Assembly (NCBI GenBank): GCA_028697875.1
Contig: JAQVEQ010000095.1
Coordinates: forward strand, 1 to 11,213
Source of the DNA: Novosphingobium sp.
GTDB lineage: Bacteria > Pseudomonadota > Alphaproteobacteria > Sphingomonadales > Sphingomonadaceae
Length of the DNA stretch: 11,213 nucleotides
Direction of reading: 5' to 3'
Of this stretch, positions 1 through 5,971 are shown piece after piece. Made by a program: the position numbers and the translations under genes. The notes beneath the pieces are model-generated. The model saw nothing but the letters and a program-made list of their open reading frames with translations, was not told where the DNA came from and did not search any database. Position 1 is the stretch's first letter. Each line of letters starts with the position of its first letter.

Positions 1-1021
1 GGACGATCTCGTCTGGGTGCACGATTACCACCTGATCCCGCTGGGCGCACGGCTGCGCGATCGCGGCCTGACCAACAAGATCGGCTTCTTCCTCCACATT
101 CCGTGGCCGCCGGCCCGCCTGTTCGTGTCCCTGCCGTTTCACGAACGGCTGGTGCGCACGATGCTGCATTACGACCTCGTTGGATTTCAGACGCAGGAAT
201 GGCTGGACAGCTTCCTTCATTACTGCGCCAAGGAACTTGGCGCCCAAGTGGACGAGGTTAGCGGACGGATCGAGCTCGACGGGCGGGTGACCGTGGCCAA
301 GGCCTATCCGATCGGGATCGATTACGATCACCTGATGGCCCAGGCAGACACCGAAGCCGCGCAGGTGGCCGAACGGCGGATTGTCACCAGCACGCGCAAC
401 CGCACGGCGATGATCGGGGTCGACCGGCTGGACTATTCGAAGGGCCTGCCCGAACGGATCGATGCCATCGGGGCCTTCTTCGACAAATACCCGGAACGGG
501 TGCAGGATCTCGTCTATATCCAGATCGCCCCGCCAAGCCGCGAGGACATCGGATCGTACCAGCAGATCCGCCAGTTGCTCGAACAGAAGACGGGCCAGAT
601 CAACGGCGCCCGTTCGGAAGTCGACATCGTGCCGATCCGCTACGTCAACAAGGGCCATTCGCTGGCCGAACTGACCGGGTTCTACCGCGCCTGCAAGATC
701 GGCCTGGTCACGCCCTTGCGCGACGGGATGAATCTCGTCGCCAAGGAATATGTCGCCGCGCAGGACCCGGACGATCCGGGCGTCCTCATCCTCTCGCGCT
801 TTGCCGGGGCCGCCCAGCAGCTGGAGGATGCGCTACTGGTCAATCCCTACAGCGCGGACGATGTCGCCCACGCGATCCGCGTGGCGCTGGAAATGCCGCG
901 GAAGGAACGCAAGGAGCGCTGGGAGAAGCTGATCGAAACCGTGCGCGAGGACAATGTCCTGCGCTGGACGGAAGATTTCGTCGGCGATCTGGAAACGATC
1001 GGCGAACCGGCCCCCGCTTAG
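1..1021 (+). CDS. otsA: Alpha,alpha-trehalose-phosphate synthase, UDP-forming (5'-truncated)
   Basis: GT20 glycosyltransferase that joins UDP-glucose and glucose-6-phosphate into trehalose-6-phosphate, the first step of cytoplasmic trehalose synthesis for osmotic and desiccation protection. The reading frame is open from base 2, so the gene starts outside the window. By comparison with E. coli OtsA roughly the first 150 residues are missing. Visible family signatures are HDYHLIPLG (nt 20-46), corresponding to the active-site His; GVDRLDYSKGLPER with the phosphate-binding Arg (codon 425-427) and Lys (440-442); and RDGMNLVAKEY with the UDP-glucose-contacting Asp (722-724) and Glu (746-748). All key residues visible here are present, so the enzyme should be active. 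The C-terminus is intact, with TAG at 1019-1021. There is no fused OtsB phosphatase domain, so a separate otsB is expected, probably upstream of the window. Confidence 0.96.
   Translation, partial: DDLVWVHDYHLIPLGARLRDRGLTNKIGFFLHIPWPPARLFVSLPFHERLVRTMLHYDLVGFQTQEWLDSFLHYCAKELGAQVDEVSGRIELDGRVTVAKAYPIGIDYDHLMAQADTEAAQVAERRIVTSTRNRTAMIGVDRLDYSKGLPERIDAIGAFFDKYPERVQDLVYIQIAPPSREDIGSYQQIRQLLEQKTGQINGARSEVDIVPIRYVNKGHSLAELTGFYRACKIGLVTPLRDGMNLVAKEYVAAQDPDDPGVLILSRFAGAAQQLEDALLVNPYSADDVAHAIRVALEMPRKERKERWEKLIETVREDNVLRWTEDFVGDLETIGEPAPA
1018..1021. other. Four-base overlap of two convergent stop codons
   Basis: The bases TTAG contain TAG at 1019-1021, which ends otsA on the plus strand, and the complement of TAA at 1018-1020, which ends the hydrolase on the minus strand. 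There is no room for a terminator between the genes, so each transcript must run into the other gene before it can end. Confidence 0.9.
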
Positions 1022-1890
1022 TAGAGGAACGCGCGAATCTCGGCCATAAAGCGGTCGAACTGGTCGTGGTGCAGCCAGTGCCCCGCGTTCTCGAATTCCA
1101 CCAGCCGTGCATTCTGGAAGTGATCCAGCCGCCCGTCGTTCGCCGGGCTGGAGAAGAAGCTGTCCTTGCCCCACAGTAGCAGGGTCGGGCAGGTGATCGC
1201 TTCCCACAGCGAATGGATCTGTTCCGGCGTCAGGTCGTGGAACGGCCAGACGTTGAGGTAGGGGTCGAACTTCCAGCTGAAAGTGCCGTCTTCGTTACGG
1301 CTGGCGCCGTGGATCGTCAGGTGGCGGGCCTGTTCTTCGGTCAGGTAGTCGTTTTCCTCGATCATCCGCCGGTAGGCGGCTTCGAGCGAGGGATAGCGGC
1401 GTGGCGCGCGGCCGGCGGCATTGCGTTTCTTGTCGATCCATTCGCGGAACTGGTCCTGGAACGACAGCCGCTGGCGTTCGGCCAGGTCGCGCGCGGTCAG
1501 GCCGAGGCCTTCGATATTGACGTATTTGGCGACCTTTTCCGGATAGAGGCCGGCGAAGCGCGACGTGACCGTGCCGCCCAGCGAATGGGCGATGATCGTC
1601 ACTTGGTCGTAGCCCAGCGTATGCACCAGCTGCGTGAAATCGTAGACGTAGGCGTTGAGGCTGTACTCGCCGTCGGCCGACCACGAACTGTCGCCATGGC
1701 CGCGCAGGTCGGGGCAGATCACGTGCCAGTCGTGCCGCAGTTCCTCGGCCACCCAGTCCCAGCTGCGGCAATGGTCGCGCCCGCCGTGCTGGAGAATGAG
1801 GGGAGGGGCGTCGCGGTTGCCCCAGTCCACGTAATGGAGCTTGAGGCGCTGCGAGACGAAGCTGTTCGATGTAGGGCCGAGTATTTTCAC
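1018..1890 (-). CDS. Alpha/beta-fold hydrolase
   Basis: Predicted soluble alpha/beta hydrolase of about 290 residues; the substrate cannot be told from sequence. Numbering from the GTG at 1890-1888, the oxyanion-hole HGG follows beta-3 (residues 35-37), PDLRGHGDS is at 60-68, and the nucleophile elbow AHSLGG places the catalytic Ser at 103. An acid candidate sits in LLLWGKDSF and the catalytic His in ENAGHWLHHDQ near the C-terminus, so the triad is complete. The frame stays open to a TTG at 1989, which would give 323 residues. The GTG is preferred because homology-like sequence (SQRLKLHYVDWG) begins just after it and the extra N-terminus is Arg/Pro-rich and unlike this family. No strong ribosome binding site supports either start. 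The gene is convergent with otsA, sharing its stop region, and divergent from trxB. Epoxide hydrolase, haloperoxidase-like or ester/C-C hydrolase roles are all possible. Confidence 0.9.
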   Translation of the reverse strand: MKILGPTSNSFVSQRLKLHYVDWGNRDAPPLILQHGGRDHCRSWDWVAEELRHDWHVICPDLRGHGDSSWSADGEYSLNAYVYDFTQLVHTLGYDQVTIIAHSLGGTVTSRFAGLYPEKVAKYVNIEGLGLTARDLAERQRLSFQDQFREWIDKKRNAAGRAPRRYPSLEAAYRRMIEENDYLTEEQARHLTIHGASRNEDGTFSWKFDPYLNVWPFHDLTPEQIHSLWEAITCPTLLLWGKDSFFSSPANDGRLDHFQNARLVEFENAGHWLHHDQFDRFMAEIRAFLY

Positions 1891-2030
1891 GCCGCCAGCT
1901 TTGCGCGGTTCGGAAAGGTCCGTCAATGTGCGGCTGGGTTTTGCGCGAAGCGGACGGAATCGTGCGCAATAGGCTGCCGGGACTGGCAATCCCCACCCTG
2001 TCGCCCTATCTCGCCCGCTCGGAGGATTTC
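1891..2030. other. Divergent intergenic region, hydrolase / trxB
   Basis: This 140-bp stretch separates the hydrolase start from the trxB start and should carry promoters for both. Only the trxB ribosome binding site is clear. A TTGCGC at 1941-1946 resembles a -35 box, but the nearest -10-like sequence (CAATAG, 1967-1972) is 20 bp away, so no promoter is assigned. Reading frames that cross the region on both strands look like non-coding extensions. Confidence 0.5.
2021..2025 (+). promoter_or_regulatory. trxB ribosome binding site
   Basis: GGAGG lies 5 nt before the ATG at 2031 and decides the trxB start, against a frame that remains open 105 bp further upstream. Confidence 0.85.
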
Positions 2031-2999
2031 ATGGCGATTCACACGACACGCATGCTTATTATCGGTTCGGGCCCGGCTGGCCTGTCGGCGGCGATCTACG
2101 GCGCCCGCGCCGGGATGGAGCCGATCGTGGTGCAGGGCCTCCAGCCCGGCGGCCAACTGACAATCACGACCGATGTCGAAAACTATCCCGGTTTTCGCGA
2201 CGTGATCCAGGGCCCGTGGCTGATGCAGGAAATGCAGGCCCAGGCCGAACATGTCGGCACGCGGATGATGTGGGACACCATTGTCGAGATCGACCTTGCC
2301 AGTGGCTCGCCGTTCAAGGCCATCGGCGACAGCGGCGACGAATACGTGGGCGACGTGCTGGTGATCGCCACCGGGGCGCAGGCCAAGTGGCTGGGTGTGC
2401 CGGGCGAACAGGAACTGGGCGGCAAGGGCGTTTCGGCCTGCGCCACCTGCGACGGGTTCTTCTATCGCGGCAAGAAGGTCGCGGTGATCGGCGGCGGCAA
2501 TACCGCGGTCGAAGAGGCGCTTTACCTCACCAACCACAGCGACGACGTGACGCTGATCCACCGCCGGGACGAGCTGCGTTCGGAAAAGATCCTGCAGGAT
2601 CGCCTCTTCGCCAACGACAAGATCACCCCGCTGTGGAACAAGGCGGTGACCGGCTTCGTGGCGGGCGAAAACGGCACGCTTTCGCACCTCGAACTGGAAG
2701 ACACCGTCACTGGCGAGAAAAGCACGCTCGAAGTCGACGGCGCTTTCGTCGCCATCGGCCATGCCCCTGCGACCGGCCTGTTCAAGGGCAAGCTGGAACT
2801 GGACGGCAGCGGTTATGTCGTGGTCCAACCGGGCACGCCGAAGACGGCCATCCCCGGCGTGTTCGCCTGCGGTGACGTGATGGACCACACTTATCGCCAA
2901 GCCGTGACGGCGGCGGGCACCGGCTGCATGGCCGCGCTCGATGCCGAACGCTTCCTCGCGACGAAGGACTTCGCGGCCAAGGAAAGCGCCGAGGCGTAA
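2031..2999 (+). CDS. trxB: Thioredoxin-disulfide reductase
   Basis: FAD-dependent, NADPH-using reductase that keeps cytoplasmic thioredoxin reduced. The 322-residue length is typical of the low-molecular-weight bacterial type. In order: the FAD-binding GSGPAG (residues 12-17); GGQL and ENYPGF characteristic of TrxB; the redox-active CATC (137-140); the NADP-binding GGGNTA (154-159) followed by HRRDELR (177-183), whose arginines favour NADPH; and a C-terminal GVFACGDVMDHTYRQA that closes the FAD site. The start is fixed by GGAGG 5 nt upstream; the frame continues upstream but without family similarity. The gene appears to be monocistronic, since the next gene converges on it. All catalytic residues are present. 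The main alternative, a ferredoxin/flavodoxin-NADP reductase of similar fold, is excluded by the CATC pair. Confidence 0.97.
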   Translation: MAIHTTRMLIIGSGPAGLSAAIYGARAGMEPIVVQGLQPGGQLTITTDVENYPGFRDVIQGPWLMQEMQAQAEHVGTRMMWDTIVEIDLASGSPFKAIGDSGDEYVGDVLVIATGAQAKWLGVPGEQELGGKGVSACATCDGFFYRGKKVAVIGGGNTAVEEALYLTNHSDDVTLIHRRDELRSEKILQDRLFANDKITPLWNKAVTGFVAGENGTLSHLELEDTVTGEKSTLEVDGAFVAIGHAPATGLFKGKLELDGSGYVVVQPGTPKTAIPGVFACGDVMDHTYRQAVTAAGTGCMAALDAERFLATKDFAAKESAEA

Positions 3000-3079
3000 T
3001 GCCCCGCCGCAAAGGTTACGCCGGTGTGCGGCAACTGATTGTTAGATAAGAGAAATCGGTCCGGCAATGATGCCGTATT

Positions 3080-3115
3080 CCGGTGCGCCGAAGGTAACAC
3101 CCTCCGGCGCACCGG
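3080..3115. terminator. Inverted repeat between convergent trxB and MAPEG gene, candidate terminator
   Basis: CCGGTGCGCCG (3080-3090) and CGGCGCACCGG (3105-3115) form a perfect 11-bp stem with a 14-nt loop, 80 bp after trxB and just beyond the 3' end of the MAPEG gene. It could end transcription from both sides. It has no T-tract on either strand, so it may be a pause or mRNA-stability hairpin and not a classic intrinsic terminator. The rest of 3000-3127 shows nothing else. Confidence 0.5.
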
Positions 3116-3127
3116 CGGCCGTCGCCT

Positions 3128-3556
3128 TCAGAAGACCGCGATCAGGGCCAGTACGACCAGCGCCATCAGCACGAAGCTGGACAGGGCGAAAACCGCGAAG
3201 CGCAGCATGACCTTGTTGACGGTCGCCTGTATCAGCGAGTGGACGATCCGCAGCACGGTATAGGCCCAGCCCAGTTGCGCGGCGAGGCCGTCTCCGCCTC
3301 CGGCAACCGCCAGCAGCAGGGCGACCGCGTAGAAGACCGTCGGCGCTTCGTGCAGGTGGTTGTAGTTGTGCGCCTTCCACTGAACGTTGGGCGGCAGCAT
3401 CTCGTCCAGCTTGGCCCCGGTCAGGCGCGACTGTTCTTCCGGCGACAGGGAGACCTTGCCCATCGCGGGCACGCGCACCCCGTACATCCACCACCACATG
3501 ACCATGGTCCAGGCCGCCAGCACGGCGACCGGTTGCAGGATTCCCACTCCGATCAT
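3128..3556 (-). CDS. MAPEG family membrane protein
   Basis: A 142-residue integral membrane protein of the MAPEG family (membrane-associated proteins in eicosanoid and glutathione metabolism). Eukaryotic members are glutathione transferases or leukotriene synthases; bacterial members mostly lack a proven role. Hydrophobic segments lie near residues 5-25, 75-95, 97-115 and 118-142, the four-helix pattern of the family. The conserved stretch HNYNHLHEAPTVFYAV matches the family's glutathione-contacting Asn/Glu region after helix 1. The ATG at 3556-3554 has a good ribosome binding site (GAGGAG, 6 nt away). It lies 70 bp downstream of the dehydratase-like gene on the same strand and may be cotranscribed, although a hairpin separates them. 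A role in glutathione-linked detoxification is inferred from the family only. Confidence 0.88.
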   Translation of the reverse strand: MIGVGILQPVAVLAAWTMVMWWWMYGVRVPAMGKVSLSPEEQSRLTGAKLDEMLPPNVQWKAHNYNHLHEAPTVFYAVALLLAVAGGGDGLAAQLGWAYTVLRIVHSLIQATVNKVMLRFAVFALSSFVLMALVVLALIAVF

Positions 3557-3566
3557 TTGTTTCTCC

Positions 3567-3597
3567 TCTCCCGCGAGCTTCCCCCGGAGGCGGGAGA
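3567..3597 (-). promoter_or_regulatory. Hairpin abutting the MAPEG gene ribosome binding site
   Basis: TCTCCCGC (3567-3574) and GCGGGAGA (3590-3597) form an 8-bp stem with a 15-nt loop in the 70-bp gap between the dehydratase-like gene and the MAPEG gene. In the minus-strand mRNA the 3' arm runs directly into the AGGAG ribosome binding site. It could dampen translation or attenuate read-through. No T-tract follows, so it is not called a terminator. Confidence 0.35.
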
Positions 3598-3626
3598 CTG
3601 CGCCGGGCGAGGGGGCCTGTCCAGCC

Positions 3627-4595
3627 TTATACCGGCGGCTCGCGTCCGGTCATGCGCCCGAACTGCGCGGGATCGCCGTTGCCGCCGGTCAGGACGATGG
3701 CCGTCCGCTCGTCCAGCGGCACCTTGCCGGCCAGCGCGGCGGCCAGGCCCGCGGCACCCGACGGTTCGAGCATCAGCCCATGGGTGTCGAACGCGAAGCG
3801 CATCGCCTCGGCCACTTCCGCGTCGCTGACGGTAACGGCCATGGCTTTGCGCTGGTCGAGGATAGCGAAAGTGATCGGGGCGATCTTCGGCGTCTGGATG
3901 CCGTCGCACGCTGTCGGCGGCGGGTTCGCGCCGACAGGCACGATCCGCCCTGCCGCAAGGCTGCGCGCCACGTCGTCCCATCCTTCGGGCTCGACGGCGA
4001 TCAGTTCCGCGCCGGGGCAGGCAAGCGCGCAGCCCGACAGCAGCCCGCCGCCGCCGCATGGGGCGACGATGCGGCTCGGCCCGCCGCCCAGTCGTTCGGC
4101 GATCTCGAGCCCCACGGTGCCTTGCCCTTCGAGCACCCACGGATCGGCAAAGGCGTGGACCAGTGTTGCGCCGGTCCGCCGGCACAGTTCCGCCGCCATG
4201 GCGTCGCGGTCGTCGCCCAGCCGGTCATAGGGGACGATCGTTGCGCCCAAAGCCTCCACGGCATCGCGTTTCACCGGCGGCGTATCGTGCGGCATCAACA
4301 CGGTGACGGCCGTGCCCAGCCGCTTGGCGCTCCACGCCACGCCCAGCGCATGGTTGCCGCTGGACAAGGCAACCACGCCGCGCGTGCGATCCGCTTCCGC
4401 CATCGTGCTCAGCCGGTTCCATGCGCCGCGGATCTTGAAAGCGCGCACGGGCTGTGCCGTTTCGTCCTTCAGCCACACCTGTACGCCGCCGATCTCGACG
4501 GGCAGGAGCGGGGTCTGCGGCAGGATGGCGCGGATTCGCCGTGCGGCTTCGGCCACCCCTTCCGCACTCGGCTCACGCGTATATTGTGCTGTCAT
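3627..4595 (-). CDS. PLP-dependent serine/threonine dehydratase-like enzyme
   Basis: Fold-type II pyridoxal-phosphate enzyme of the serine/threonine dehydratase - serine racemase group, 322 residues, with no C-terminal ACT regulatory domain. It is therefore closer to catabolic dehydratases or hydroxy-amino-acid dehydratases than to biosynthetic IlvA. Seen directly: the Schiff-base Lys54 in RAFKIRGA, the substrate loop SSGNHA (78-83), the phosphate-binding glycine loop GGGGLLSG (181-188) and a C-terminal LTGGNGD that contacts the pyridine ring. Likely reaction: deamination of serine or threonine to a 2-oxo acid. Residue 84 is Leu where most relatives have Gln (SGNHAQ), so specificity may differ. 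The ATG at 4595 has no evident ribosome binding site and a promoter-like sequence ends 8 nt before it, so a leaderless mRNA is possible. Divergent from the polyamine genes, 48 bp apart. Confidence 0.88.
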   Translation of the reverse strand: MTAQYTREPSAEGVAEAARRIRAILPQTPLLPVEIGGVQVWLKDETAQPVRAFKIRGAWNRLSTMAEADRTRGVVALSSGNHALGVAWSAKRLGTAVTVLMPHDTPPVKRDAVEALGATIVPYDRLGDDRDAMAAELCRRTGATLVHAFADPWVLEGQGTVGLEIAERLGGGPSRIVAPCGGGGLLSGCALACPGAELIAVEPEGWDDVARSLAAGRIVPVGANPPPTACDGIQTPKIAPITFAILDQRKAMAVTVSDAEVAEAMRFAFDTHGLMLEPSGAAGLAAALAGKVPLDERTAIVLTGGNGDPAQFGRMTGREPPV

Positions 4596-4611
4596 AATCC
4601 GGGCCTATATG
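4584..4611 (+). promoter_or_regulatory. Candidate promoter of the polyamine genes
   Basis: TTGTGC (4584-4589), a 16-bp spacer and TATATG (4606-4611) form a weak sigma-70-like promoter 32 bp before the GTG start of the carboxyspermidine synthase. It overlaps the opposite-strand promoter candidate, so the two could compete. Assignment is by pattern only. Confidence 0.3.
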
Positions 4612-4632
4612 CCCGTCTTTCTCTGCGGCCAA
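4604..4632 (-). promoter_or_regulatory. Candidate promoter of the dehydratase-like gene
   Basis: On the minus strand TTGGCC (4632-4627) is followed after 17 bp by TATAGG (4609-4604), 8 nt before the ATG. Transcription would start at or next to the start codon, which fits the missing ribosome binding site. The -35 box overlaps the ribosome binding site of the gene on the other strand. Confidence 0.4.
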
Positions 4633-4643
4633 AGGAGACGTGC

Positions 4644-5855
4644 GTGAGCAGGGTATTGGTAATCGGTGCGGGTGGTGTCGGTTCTGTCGCCGTACACAAG
4701 ATGGCGATGAACCCGGATATTTTCAGCGATATCCACCTCGCCAGCAGGACGAAGAGCAAGTGCGATGCGATCGCCGAATCGGTGAAGCAGCGCACCGGCG
4801 TGGACGTGGCGACTTATGCCATCGATGCGGACGACGTGGCCGCGACGACCGCGCTGATCGAGAAGATCGCTCCCAAGCTCGTCGTCAACCTCGCCCTGCC
4901 GTACCAGGATCTCGCGATCATGGACGCGTGCCTCAACACCGGCGTCGATTACCTCGACACCGCGAACTACGAGCCGAAGGACGTCGCCAAGTTCGAGTAC
5001 AAGTGGCAGTGGGCCTACCAGGGCCGCTTCAAGGAAAAGGGCATCATGGCACTGCTCGGCAGCGGGTTCGACCCGGGCGTGACCAGCGTCTTCGCCATGT
5101 GGCTCAAGAAGCACAAGCTCAAGACCATCCGCACGCTCGACATCCTCGACTGCAATGGCGGCGACCATGGCCAGGCCTTCGCCACCAACTTCAATCCGGA
5201 AATCAACATCCGCGAAGTGACCGCGCCCGCGCGCCACTGGGAAAATGGCGATTTCGTCGAGACTCCGGCGATGGGCAAGAAAGTCGAATTCGACTTCGAA
5301 AGCGTCGGCCCGAAGAACATGTACATGATGTACCACGAGGAGCTTGAAAGCCTCGCGAAGTTCATCCCCGAGATGGAGCGGGCGCGCTTCTGGATGACTT
5401 TCGGCGACGAATACATCAAGCACCTGACCGTGCTGCAGAACGTCGGCATGACCCGGATCGACCCGGTGATGTACAACGGCGTGGAAATCGTGCCGCTGCA
5501 GTTCCTCAAGGCCGTGCTGCCCGAACCGGCGAGCCTCGGGCCCACGACCAAGGGCAAGACCAATATCGGCGACATCGCGACCGGCGAAGCGCTCGACGGG
5601 TCGGGCGAGAAGACGTTCTACATCAGGAACATTTGCGACCACGAAGACGCCTATTCCGAAACCGGCAACCAGGCGGTCAGCTATACGACCGGCGTCCCGG
5701 CGATGATCGGCGCGGCCATGGTCCTGACCGGCGCGTGGAAGGGTGAGGGCGTGTTCAACATTGAACAGTTCGATCCTGATCCGTTCATGGACATGCTGAA
5801 CAAGCACGGCCTGCCCTGGACGGTCGAGGAACTGGACGGGCCGGTTACGTTCTGA
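4644..5855 (+). CDS. Carboxynorspermidine/carboxyspermidine synthase (saccharopine dehydrogenase family)
   Basis: NADPH-dependent enzyme that condenses aspartate semialdehyde with putrescine (or diaminopropane) to carboxyspermidine (or carboxynorspermidine), the first committed step of the alternative spermidine route in the cytoplasm. At 403 residues it has the usual family length. The N-terminus carries a Rossmann nucleotide-binding loop, VLVIGAGGVGSVAVHKM (residues 4-20), then LALPYQDLAIMDACL and DTANYEP typical of the saccharopine dehydrogenase fold. GSGFDPGVTSVFAMW and the stretch ILDCNGGDHGQAF are characteristic of the carboxynorspermidine branch. The start is GTG at 4644, with AAAGGAG (4631-4637) 6 nt upstream; the frame is open for over 400 codons before it but that part is antisense to the dehydratase-like gene. 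The partner decarboxylase follows after 116 bp, which strongly supports this role over lysine-pathway saccharopine dehydrogenase. Confidence 0.92.
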   Translation: MSRVLVIGAGGVGSVAVHKMAMNPDIFSDIHLASRTKSKCDAIAESVKQRTGVDVATYAIDADDVAATTALIEKIAPKLVVNLALPYQDLAIMDACLNTGVDYLDTANYEPKDVAKFEYKWQWAYQGRFKEKGIMALLGSGFDPGVTSVFAMWLKKHKLKTIRTLDILDCNGGDHGQAFATNFNPEINIREVTAPARHWENGDFVETPAMGKKVEFDFESVGPKNMYMMYHEELESLAKFIPEMERARFWMTFGDEYIKHLTVLQNVGMTRIDPVMYNGVEIVPLQFLKAVLPEPASLGPTTKGKTNIGDIATGEALDGSGEKTFYIRNICDHEDAYSETGNQAVSYTTGVPAMIGAAMVLTGAWKGEGVFNIEQFDPDPFMDMLNKHGLPWTVEELDGPVTF

Positions 5856-5870
5856 CCGTCTCGGGCAAGG

Positions 5871-5909
5871 GTTCCGCTCAGCCTTCGGCAAGCTCGGGCT
5901 GAGCGGAAC
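5871..5909. repeat. REP-like palindrome, first unit
   Basis: GTTCCGCTCAGCC (5871-5883) and GGCTGAGCGGAAC (5897-5909) form a perfect 13-bp stem with a 13-nt loop, 15 bp after the synthase gene. The right half from 5884 (TTCGGCAAGCTCGGGCTGAG) is a variant of the 'TTCGACAGGCTCAGGACGAG' repeat scattered in sphingomonad and related genomes. It may protect the upstream mRNA end or reduce read-through. Confidence 0.7.
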
Positions 5910-5924
5910 GTGAATCTGCAACAC

Positions 5925-5947
5925 CTGCTCGTGCCGAGCCTGTCGAA
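5925..5947 (-). repeat. REP-like element, second unit in inverted orientation
   Basis: Read on the minus strand this gives TTCGACAGGCTCGGCACGAG, a second copy of the same dispersed repeat in the opposite orientation. It contains the short hairpin GCTCG-TGC-CGAGC (5927-5939). A 12-base near-copy of its left edge (GAGGCTGTCGAA, 5959-5970, one mismatch to 5936-5947) abuts the nspC start and includes part of its ribosome binding site. Confidence 0.65.
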
Positions 5948-5971
5948 GCACGCGCGCGGAGGCTGTCGAAT

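Noticed and set aside
1213..2160. Plus-strand frame across the hydrolase and into trxB
   Set aside because: Antisense to the hydrolase with its complete catalytic triad, and out of frame in trxB.
3387..4643. Upstream extension of the carboxyspermidine synthase frame by more than 400 codons
   Set aside because: The extension is antisense to the dehydratase-like and MAPEG genes, while a GTG with a strong AAAGGAG ribosome binding site and family homology starts at 4644.
4605..5951. Long minus-strand open frame (448 codons) opposite the carboxyspermidine synthase
   Set aside because: It lies fully antisense to a gene with clear family motifs, is rich in His/Arg/Asp/Val as expected for the mirror of GC-rich codons, and shows no recognisable domain.
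5871..5971. CRISPR-like or tandem repeat array
   Set aside because: Only two inverted copies and one fragment, without regular spacers; it fits a REP-like element.
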